Part shown: one piece after another, positions 6,428-12,448 of the stretch | Layout of the letters: each line of letters begins with the position of its first letter | Position numbering within the stretch: position 1 is the first letter of the stretch | Assembly: GCA_002825465.1 (NCBI GenBank) | Contig: PJER01000063.1 | Location: forward strand, 1 to 12,448 | From: Candidatus Thorarchaeota archaeon MP8T_1 | GTDB taxonomy: Archaea > Asgardarchaeota > Thorarchaeia > Thorarchaeales > Thorarchaeaceae | Direction: 5' to 3' | Length of the DNA stretch: 12,448 nucleotides | The notes under the pieces: model-generated | Seen by the model: the letters and a program-made list of their open reading frames with translations, nothing else | Databases searched by the model: none | What the model was told of the DNA's origin: nothing | Position numbers and translations under genes: made by a program

Positions 6428-9139
6428 ATGGAAGTCATCCATTTACGTTGTGAAGGACTGGAGGACCCGCTTGGAATCGATGAGAAAAAACCTAGCCTTA
6501 GTTGGAAACTTAGATCTGATAGGTATGGTACACAGCAGACTGCATATCAAATTCAATGTGCGAAAGATTTCAATTTTAGTGAGATTATGTGGGACACATC
6601 AAAGGTTGAGTCGGACCAGTCATTGAATATTCAATATGGGGGTATTGATCTCAAGAGTCGATGCCGTGTCTACTGGAGAGTGCGGGTATGGAACGAATTA
6701 GGTGATGTGTCTTCTTGGAGTAAAATAGCACTATGGGAAATGGGATTACTGAGTCCCGATGATTGGAAAGGAGAATGGGTTGACCCGGAGGGAGAGATAA
6801 ATCCAGAAGAATTTCAACCTGCGCCTTACCTAAGAAAGGAGTTCGAAATTCACAAACCAGTGCAATCTGCAAGACTTTACATCACTGCCCATGGTTTCTA
6901 TGAAGCTTGGATAAATGGAGAACGAGTTGGTAACCAATATTTTACTCCTGGTAGAACCCAGTATGATAAACGACTTCAGTACCAAGTGTACGATTTAACT
7001 CCTCTACTGAAAGAAGGGGTTAATGTTCTTGGCATCATTCTTGGTGATGGTTGGTGGAGAGGTAAACTTGGTTTTGGAGGTGTTAGAAATGTGTCAGGAG
7101 ATAGAATCGCATTACTAGCACAATTAGAGCTAGACCATGACACAATAATTGTCACTGACGAATCTTGGAGGTGTACCTCAAGAGGTCCTATTCGTTTGTC
7201 TGACCTTCAACTTGGTGATATCTATGATGCCAGAATGGAATTGAACGGATGGACAAAAACTGGCTTTGATGATAGTGAATGGAATCCAGTGAAGATTGTG
7301 GAATGTTCCTACGATGTGCTCATTGCTAGTATGAGCGTTCCAATTTGTGAGAAGGAGAGATTCAAACCAAAAGTAATCAACACACAACTTGGAGAGACTG
7401 TGTTAGATTTTGGTCAGAACTTGGCAGGATATGTCGAGATGTCAATTTCGGAGAGAATTCCAAAAGACACGAAAATCCGATTGACACATGGAGAAGCTCT
7501 GGATAAGGATGGAAACTTCACTCAGGAACATATGATGAATCAGAAGAGCGGAGATTTCCAAGTAGATACTTACATTCACGATGGCAAACCTCGCATTTAC
7601 AAGCCAAAATTCTCAGTTAAAGGATTCAGATACGTAAAGGTCGAGATTGAGAATGCAGCAGATTCAATGTTAGATTCAATCGAATTCACCTCAATAGCTG
7701 TCTATTCTGATATGAAGCAGATTGGTGAATTCAGTTGCTCCAATGAACTTGTCAATCAGCTTATGAGCAATGCACTCTGGAGTCAGAAAAGTAACTTTCT
7801 CGACATTCCAACGGATTGTCCTCAAAGAGAGAGGAGTGGTTGGACAGGTGATGCTCAGGCATTTGCTTTTGCAGGATCACTTCTAATGAATACTGCAACA
7901 TTCTTCTCAAAATGGATGAAAGATGTCGCATTGACACAGAGGGAGGATGGCCGAATTGCGAACATCGTCCCTGTTGAGAGACCACTAGGCTTTGTTGAAG
8001 GATCTGCAGGATGGGGAGATGCAGCAGTCATTATTCCTTGGACCCTCTGGAAGTTGTATAACGATTCAAGCTTGTTAGAAGAACAATATGAGAGTATGAA
8101 GAGTTGGGTAGATTATCAACAGAATCGAGCCCAAAAAATACACTGGATTAGAAGGATTAATCCCATAAACTGGACAGCAGGAAGGAGAGAAATATTACGG
8201 AATATGTGGGATGTGGGTTATCACTGGGGAGAGTGGATGGAACCATGGATAAAAACAAGAATCCGTCAACTTGCAGGGATTATCAAAAGATTGATCGTTT
8301 CAGACCCTGAAGTCGCCACAGCTTATCTTTCGTATTCGAACCGTCTTTTCGCGGAAATTGCAGAGTTTCTTGGACGTCCTGAGGACGCAGCTAGGAGTCG
8401 TGATGTAGCTAAAAAAGCTGCAGAAGCATACCAGCAGAAATACATGAAGAATGGTCTAATGAAGACAAAGAAACAAGCTAACATTGTTCGCCCTCTAGCT
8501 CTTGGATTGATTCCTCCTGAATATGAGGACCGTGTTGCGGAACAGCTCAATGAACTTGTGAAGAAACACGATTATCATATCGGAACTGGATTTCTATCGA
8601 CTCCATTCCTTTGCCCAGTACTTTCAGAACATGGATACATAGAAACAGCATATAGACTGCTTTTGCAAACGACTCCACCTTCTTGGCTATATTCCGTTAC
8701 AAAAGGTGCAACAACTATCTGGGAGAGCTGGTACGGTATCAAGGAGAATGGAGAACCATTTGAATCGCTCAATCACTATTCATACGGTGCAGTAGTGGGA
8801 TGGCTTTTCACAACTGTTGCAGGAATAAGACCAGACCTAGAGAATCCAGGTTTCAAGCACTTCTATCTCGAACCTAAACTAGGTGGAGACCTGACCTATG
8901 CAGATGCATCCTTTGAGTCACCATATGGTCTGATTCAATGTTCATGGCAAACGGAATCAGGGATGGTCAACTATAAATTTCAAGTACCTCCGAATTCAGA
9001 TGCAAGTGTGATACTGCCACAAGCTCCTGAAAATCTTCACGAAAAAGAAGGTGTTAGTAACATTCGACACAATGAAAAAGGGGTATCATTTAATATTACC
9101 AGTGGTTCCTATTCATTTTCTATGGAATGTGATTCTTAA
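6428..9139 (+). CDS. Alpha-L-rhamnosidase, glycoside hydrolase family 78
   Basis: 903 residues, full family length. It hydrolyses terminal alpha-L-rhamnose from glycosides by an inverting mechanism. Domains in order: N-terminal Ig-like strand domain (about 1-110, with the E-x-P-L-G-I-D motif), a rhamnosidase N domain (130-300, W-I-N-G-E-R-V-G), a concanavalin-like domain (305-430, L-D-F-G-Q-N-L-A-G), an alpha/alpha six-hairpin barrel (about 435-790), and a C-terminal beta domain (795-890). The active-site block D463-C-P-Q-R-E468-x-x-G-W-x-G-D475 and the late T-T-I-W-E766-S-W give the expected acid and base residues. A basic Trp-rich insert (about 566-598) precedes H599-W-G-E-W. No signal peptide, so cleavage is intracellular. 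The ATG at 6428 gives the family N-terminus; the ATG at 6410, overlapping the transporter stop, also has a GGAG and adds six residues. Confidence 0.95.
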   Translation: MEVIHLRCEGLEDPLGIDEKKPSLSWKLRSDRYGTQQTAYQIQCAKDFNFSEIMWDTSKVESDQSLNIQYGGIDLKSRCRVYWRVRVWNELGDVSSWSKIALWEMGLLSPDDWKGEWVDPEGEINPEEFQPAPYLRKEFEIHKPVQSARLYITAHGFYEAWINGERVGNQYFTPGRTQYDKRLQYQVYDLTPLLKEGVNVLGIILGDGWWRGKLGFGGVRNVSGDRIALLAQLELDHDTIIVTDESWRCTSRGPIRLSDLQLGDIYDARMELNGWTKTGFDDSEWNPVKIVECSYDVLIASMSVPICEKERFKPKVINTQLGETVLDFGQNLAGYVEMSISERIPKDTKIRLTHGEALDKDGNFTQEHMMNQKSGDFQVDTYIHDGKPRIYKPKFSVKGFRYVKVEIENAADSMLDSIEFTSIAVYSDMKQIGEFSCSNELVNQLMSNALWSQKSNFLDIPTDCPQRERSGWTGDAQAFAFAGSLLMNTATFFSKWMKDVALTQREDGRIANIVPVERPLGFVEGSAGWGDAAVIIPWTLWKLYNDSSLLEEQYESMKSWVDYQQNRAQKIHWIRRINPINWTAGRREILRNMWDVGYHWGEWMEPWIKTRIRQLAGIIKRLIVSDPEVATAYLSYSNRLFAEIAEFLGRPEDAARSRDVAKKAAEAYQQKYMKNGLMKTKKQANIVRPLALGLIPPEYEDRVAEQLNELVKKHDYHIGTGFLSTPFLCPVLSEHGYIETAYRLLLQTTPPSWLYSVTKGATTIWESWYGIKENGEPFESLNHYSYGAVVGWLFTTVAGIRPDLENPGFKHFYLEPKLGGDLTYADASFESPYGLIQCSWQTESGMVNYKFQVPPNSDASVILPQAPENLHEKEGVSNIRHNEKGVSFNITSGSYSFSMECDS

Positions 9140-10038
9140 TGGTAAGTCTACGAATGCGATTAGTTATGAGAGCTTTGCGAAAAAATAAATCTAAATCTAG
9201 AGAGATTAGTGTGGCTTCATACCGTCAAGGACTGGAGAATGTACTTGAATCATTACCCAATGTTGCATCAGGAGTTGTCTTCGAATCTGAAGAGATTGAA
9301 CATATTCCTTGCGAATGGATCAAAAATAGGGATGTAGAAGATGATGCTGTAGTTCTGTACTTTCACGGAGGAGGTTTCATTGCAGGTAGTGTGGAAATTT
9401 CGAGGTTTTTTGCCGCGCAATTTGCACAGCGGATAAATACGCCGCTACTCCTTTTTGAATATGGCTTGGCACCTGAGAGACCTTTCCCAGAAGCAATCAA
9501 TGATGCAGTTTCTGTGTACCAATGGCTCATAGATGTGCGCGGAATCGATCCAAGTCGTATCGCATTCTTTGGTGAATCAGCAGGAGGAGGCCTAGTTTTT
9601 GCAACTCTTATCAAGTTACGTGAGATGGGAATGGATTTACCAGCAACAGCAGTCTGTCTTTCCCCTTGGATTGATTTAGCCCTGACAGGAGAATCTTTGA
9701 TTACAAAAGCTGAGAAAGACCCGATTCTCTCTCTTGAGGAGATGCAGTTCCTTGTAAAACAATACATAGGAGAAAATGATCCAAGGGACCCACTCATATC
9801 TCCACTCTATGCAGATCTACATGACTTCCCACCACTCTTCCTTCAGGTGGGTACAGCAGAAATGATTCTTGACGACTCACTGAGGATTGCAAAGAAAGCA
9901 GAAGAAGCAGGCGTGGACGTTACACTTGATGTGTGGGAAGATATGCCGCATGTCTTTTCACTCTTCTTTCTATTTGCTCCTGAGAGTAGGGAAGCAATCG
10001 ATCGAGTTTGTGAATATCTTGCAAAGTTTCTGCCATAA
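9139..10038 (+). CDS. HSL-family (fold-3) alpha/beta hydrolase, acetyl-esterase-like
   Basis: 299 residues. Oxyanion motif H76-G-G-G79-F, nucleophile S147 in G-E-S-A-G-G, and base H271 in M-P-H-V-F mark the hormone-sensitive-lipase family (related to E. coli Aes). At the place of the usual catalytic Asp in D-x-L-x-D-D the sequence reads E241-M-I-L-D245-D-S, so the acid is probably E241. No signal peptide; cytoplasmic. The family cleaves short-chain acyl esters. The ATG shares its first base with the rhamnosidase stop (TAATG), so it is the last gene of the transporter operon and probably translated by coupling. Removing acetyl or other acyl groups from the imported rhamnoside is the likely job by context. 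Its stop is one base from the stop of the convergent rhamnulokinase gene. Confidence 0.93.
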   Translation: MVSLRMRLVMRALRKNKSKSREISVASYRQGLENVLESLPNVASGVVFESEEIEHIPCEWIKNRDVEDDAVVLYFHGGGFIAGSVEISRFFAAQFAQRINTPLLLFEYGLAPERPFPEAINDAVSVYQWLIDVRGIDPSRIAFFGESAGGGLVFATLIKLREMGMDLPATAVCLSPWIDLALTGESLITKAEKDPILSLEEMQFLVKQYIGENDPRDPLISPLYADLHDFPPLFLQVGTAEMILDDSLRIAKKAEEAGVDVTLDVWEDMPHVFSLFFLFAPESREAIDRVCEYLAKFLP

Positions 10039-10054
10039 TTCAGTATCGCTGAAT
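10038..10054. terminator. Candidate bidirectional hairpin between convergent stops
   Basis: ATTCAG-TATCG-CTGAAT, a six-base-pair inverted repeat (seven with a T-G pair), begins on the last base of the plus-strand esterase stop and covers the minus-strand rhaB stop. Being symmetrical, it would form in both transcripts. The stem is short and no long T-run follows, so it may be only a weak pause or chance. Confidence 0.25.
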
Positions 10055-11461
10055 ATCAAAAGAATCTCTTACAATTGTTCGAATTTCGTCTTGCCCAGAA
10101 ACAAGTCCTTTTGCATACGCCTGCATCATGATATTTCCAATTGCAGTAGCCTCAGCAGGTCCAGCATAGACCTCAAGGTCTCTGAGGTTTGAAGCAATCA
10201 TACCATTTAGAACAGAATCCTGTGATCCACCACCAACAATGTAGAGTCGTTCAATGGATTTTCCAGTCGTAGTTTCTAGTTCATCGATTACCATTCGGTA
10301 TTTTGCAGCAAGCGAGTTATACACTAGGTGTATGTATTGGCCTCTATTCTCAGGAATCTCATATCCATTTTGTCTGCAGTGTTGGTCTATAGCTTTAAGC
10401 ATGTTTGTAGGATTGAAGAACTCTGGTGCATCTACATCGATGATGTAGTTAACTCCTTGATATTCTGCTTCTTCTGAGAGTTCCTCATAGGAGAGAGGAA
10501 AACCAGTCTCTTCCATCCAGACATCTCTACACCTCTGAATTATCCATAAGCCCATTACATTCTTGAGTAATCGTATCTTTCCAAAGGCTCCTCCTTCATT
10601 TGTTAGATTAAACCTTCGACTGTTTTCATTGATGATCGGTGAATCTATCTCTACACCGATTAGAGACCATGTCCCTGAAGATAGGAAAGCCCAATTTTCT
10701 CCTTCAGCAGGCACTGCAACAACTGCTGAAGCAGTGTCATGACTAGCGACAGACCAGACAGGTACTGAGTCGAGACCTACCTCCTGCTGCACAGCCCTGC
10801 CCAAAGGAGAAATCATTTTTCCAGGATTAATAGTGCTCGGGAGGACAAAAGGAGTCAGACCAATTGGTCGAAGGATCTCACTTGAGAAAGATTTGTTGCG
10901 TGCGTCAAAGAATTGAGTTGTTGTAGCATTTGTATATTCAGTGAATAATTTCCTAGTTAGTAAGAAGTTGAAGTAATCTGGAATCATGACAATCGATTTT
11001 GTTCTCTCTAGGACTTCTGGGTACAGTTCTTTTATTCCAAATAGATGAACAAGTCCATTGTATTTTACTTCTTGAATTCCAGTTATTTCATAGACCTTAT
11101 TCATATCTAGTGATTTTCTCATTAAGGTATCACCAGTGTGGATGAGGTCATCACGATAATGAAATGGTAAACACACTAATTCACTATCTTCATCAAGATA
11201 GACTAAATTTACGCCCCACGAATCAACGCCAATTCCTTCGACATTCAGGTTTGTATCCAAAGCTACTTTCATGAGGCCGGTCTTTATCTCTTCCCAGTAT
11301 GCTGGAAGGTCCCATCGAAAGCAACCGTTATCATTGAATCCCCTAGTCGGAAATCTGTGAATCTCATCAAGAGTAAGTTTCTTTTCTTTCAGAGTTCCTA
11401 ACACAATTCTTCCTGAGTCAGCTCCAAGGTCTATTGCAATGAAAGAGTTTCCAGTAGACAT
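10040..11461 (-). CDS. rhaB: Rhamnulokinase (FGGY kinase)
   Basis: 473 residues from the ATG at 11461, the usual RhaB length; a GTG at 11500 would overlap the aldolase gene. It phosphorylates L-rhamnulose to rhamnulose 1-phosphate with ATP in the cytoplasm. Seen in order: ATP-loop D11-L-G-A-D-S-G-R18, G78-V-D-S-W-G-V84 followed by L89-D90, H101-Y-R-D104, the T127-G-I-Q130 element, catalytic D242 in A-S-H-D-T-A-S, S262-G-T-W-S266, and V-G-G-G-S-Q-D near 407-414. The H-Y-R-D, T-G-I-Q and S-H-D-T-A blocks are typical of RhaB among FGGY kinases and argue against xylulo-, glycerol- or fuculokinase. N85 stands where many RhaB proteins have Asp. It follows the aldolase stop by 10 bases with only a weak ribosome-binding site, so coupling is probable. 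Confidence 0.93.
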   Translation of the reverse strand: MSTGNSFIAIDLGADSGRIVLGTLKEKKLTLDEIHRFPTRGFNDNGCFRWDLPAYWEEIKTGLMKVALDTNLNVEGIGVDSWGVNLVYLDEDSELVCLPFHYRDDLIHTGDTLMRKSLDMNKVYEITGIQEVKYNGLVHLFGIKELYPEVLERTKSIVMIPDYFNFLLTRKLFTEYTNATTTQFFDARNKSFSSEILRPIGLTPFVLPSTINPGKMISPLGRAVQQEVGLDSVPVWSVASHDTASAVVAVPAEGENWAFLSSGTWSLIGVEIDSPIINENSRRFNLTNEGGAFGKIRLLKNVMGLWIIQRCRDVWMEETGFPLSYEELSEEAEYQGVNYIIDVDAPEFFNPTNMLKAIDQHCRQNGYEIPENRGQYIHLVYNSLAAKYRMVIDELETTTGKSIERLYIVGGGSQDSVLNGMIASNLRDLEVYAGPAEATAIGNIMMQAYAKGLVSGQDEIRTIVRDSFDIQRY

Positions 11462-11471
11462 CGAAACCACA

Positions 11472-12086
11472 TTACCAGTTATGGAAATCTTTCTCTTCAC
11501 TATAGTCTCGTTTGAGAGGTTGTCCGGTTAGCTTTGTCAAATACCTAATTTGAGCGGAGAATTCTGTTCCTGTAACATTTTGGAGCGCATCTTCCAAGGT
11601 TGTTCCTTTTGCAAACACACCATGACTTCGAACGATGACCACTGGATAGTTTTTCAGTACTGGAGGAACTTTCTCTGCAGCCTCAGATGCACCAGCAGGA
11701 ACATCGAGTTCAATAACTGGTATCTTCTTGTACATGAAGATACCTTCAGCATCAATGCATGTCACCTCATCTTCAATCATTCCAAGAACTACGCTATATG
11801 GTGAATGAGCGTGAATTATAGCCATTGCATCAGTTTCTCTGTAAATTGCACGATGGACTCCCAACTCTGTGCTTGCTAGTAGTGACGACGAGTCTTCTTC
11901 CTCCAAAGAACATTCTATGAGGTCATCAGGCTCTAACCAACCAAGCATTGCTGCTCTCTTCTTAATGATGATTTTTCCACCTGAGCGAATTGAGATGTTG
12001 CCAGAATGACTCGTTTCCAGATTTCTCATAACCAGATCTTTTCCTACCTTCTCAAAGCTCCTAAAGGTTTCTTCATCAATAGGCAT
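11472..12086 (-). CDS. Class II aldolase, L-fuculose-1-phosphate aldolase (FucA) type
   Basis: 204 residues, the short FucA/adducin-head type and not the about 275-residue bacterial RhaD. Zinc ligands H92 and H94 (H-A-H-S-P) and H155 (R-S-H-G) fall at the same positions as in E. coli FucA, with E74 as catalytic acid in T-E-L-G-x-H. G29-N30-I-S32 forms the phosphate-binding start. The enzyme cleaves a ketose 1-phosphate to dihydroxyacetone phosphate and L-lactaldehyde. FucA-type enzymes act on fuculose 1-phosphate and often rhamnulose or ribulose 1-phosphate. Lying immediately before rhaB, rhamnulose 1-phosphate is the probable substrate (inference). The ATG shares a base with the oxidoreductase stop (TAATG) and has a perfect GGAGGT, so the start is well supported. 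Methylthioribulose-phosphate dehydratase, a relative, is less likely given the neighbours. Confidence 0.9.
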   Translation of the reverse strand: MPIDEETFRSFEKVGKDLVMRNLETSHSGNISIRSGGKIIIKKRAAMLGWLEPDDLIECSLEEEDSSSLLASTELGVHRAIYRETDAMAIIHAHSPYSVVLGMIEDEVTCIDAEGIFMYKKIPVIELDVPAGASEAAEKVPPVLKNYPVVIVRSHGVFAKGTTLEDALQNVTGTEFSAQIRYLTKLTGQPLKRDYSEEKDFHNW

Positions 12087-12448
12087 TATTCAATAACCTC
12101 CATATCCAAGTCAAGCTCATGCAATTTTTCCTTAGTTGGGACTCCATTTTCGTCCCACCTACGTATCCAATAATATCCTTCCAGTAATGAATTGAGTGGA
12201 ACTGTAATTCCCCTTGAGGATCCCTCTTTTAGTGGTTCAGAGAGAAACCGTTCAGGCAACGAATCATCTCGTCTCTTCAGACCTGCCTTAATATTGAATA
12301 CTCGCTCAAGATTATAGATTCGTTCTCCAATCTCCATTAAACGTGTGATATTCATATCCTCACCTGTAACAGCAGTAACAAATCTTGAGTAGAAATCAAA
12401 ACCGAGCGCATATCCTACAAACTTACACACAATCATGCTATCCTCTAC
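12086..12448 (-). CDS. aor: Aldehyde:ferredoxin oxidoreductase, C-terminal fragment (cut by window edge)
   Basis: Only the last 120 residues are in the window; the frame is open to the edge with no start, and full AOR proteins are about 600 residues, so most of the gene lies beyond 12448. The first visible residues include D3-x4-C8-K-F, matching the last Cys ligand of the [4Fe-4S] cluster and its preceding Asp (D489/C494 in Pyrococcus furiosus AOR). Next come E42-R-x-Y-N-L-E-R-x-F-N, R60-D-D-x-L-P-E-R-F68 and a W-D-E-N-G-x-P-T near the end, all typical of the AOR C-terminal domain. These tungstopterin enzymes oxidise aldehydes to acids with ferredoxin as acceptor. The stop overlaps the aldolase ATG by one base, so L-lactaldehyde is the expected substrate by context. 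Subfamily (AOR, GAPOR, FOR, WOR) cannot be settled from this part. Confidence 0.9.
   Translation of the reverse strand, partial: VEDSMIVCKFVGYALGFDFYSRFVTAVTGEDMNITRLMEIGERIYNLERVFNIKAGLKRRDDSLPERFLSEPLKEGSSRGITVPLNSLLEGYYWIRRWDENGVPTKEKLHELDLDMEVIE
12096..12101 (-). promoter_or_regulatory. Strong Shine-Dalgarno of the aldolase inside the upstream gene
   Basis: GGAGGT on the minus strand lies nine bases before the aldolase ATG and within the last codons of the oxidoreductase gene. It fixes the aldolase start and, with the TAATG overlap, indicates translational coupling of the two genes. Confidence 0.7.

Noticed and set aside
9363..9797. 144-codon minus-strand reading frame inside the HSL-family esterase
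   Set aside because: Antisense shadow of a gene with clear catalytic motifs; no family resemblance.
10040..11461. Fuculokinase or xylulokinase as the identity of the FGGY kinase
   Set aside because: The H-Y-R-D, T-G-I-Q and S-H-D-T-A blocks and the length fit RhaB best, as does the rhamnosidase context.
12086..12436. Complete 116-residue protein starting at the ATG near 12436
   Set aside because: The frame stays open to the window edge and the sequence begins in the middle of an AOR C-terminal domain, so it is a partial gene.
1..12448. tRNA or rRNA genes, CRISPR arrays, insertion sequences, prophage or toxin-antitoxin genes
   Set aside because: None seen; almost all bases are in intact genes, and no regular repeats, transposase motifs or cloverleaf-like segments were noticed.

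Overview
The window looks archaeal: it is AT-rich (by eye roughly 40% G+C), it carries a tungsten-type aldehyde:ferredoxin oxidoreductase, its genes are packed with little intergenic space, and short AT-rich TATA-like stretches sit upstream of transcription units. An anaerobic archaeon, possibly of the Asgard/Thorarchaeota type, is my best guess. This is inference from gene content and style; the window has no rRNA or other phylogenetic marker, and an anaerobic bacterium is not excluded.

Left part (1-3403): a pirin-family cupin (+) runs tail-to-tail into an unrecognised helical protein with a Cys/His cluster (-). Divergent from that lie an unrecognised Trp-rich 192-residue protein and an NAD(P)-dependent malate/L-lactate dehydrogenase of the Ldh2/MDG family (+).

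Middle and right part (3398-12448): a rhamnoside-utilisation locus. A type-B carboxylesterase (-) and a three-gene plus-strand operon diverge from a ~107-bp intergenic region that contains a perfect 7-1-7 palindrome. The plus-strand operon is a GPH-family glycoside transporter, a GH78 alpha-L-rhamnosidase without a signal peptide, and an HSL-family alpha/beta hydrolase. The hydrolase stop codon meets, after a single base, the stop of an opposing operon read on the minus strand: aldehyde:ferredoxin oxidoreductase (C-terminal 120 residues only, cut by the window edge), a FucA-type class II aldolase, and rhamnulokinase RhaB.

Proposed working model (inference): rhamnosides, probably acylated, enter by the GPH carrier. 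They are deacylated by one or both esterases and cleaved in the cytoplasm by the GH78 enzyme. Rhamnose is isomerised (no isomerase is visible here), phosphorylated by RhaB and split by the aldolase to DHAP and L-lactaldehyde. The oxidoreductase, translationally coupled to the aldolase, would oxidise lactaldehyde to lactate while reducing ferredoxin. The Ldh2-type dehydrogenase could take lactate on to pyruvate. The AOR-aldolase-kinase linkage is the most interesting aspect of the window. No tRNA, rRNA, CRISPR, IS element or phage gene was seen. No gene-free stretch exceeds about 110 bases.
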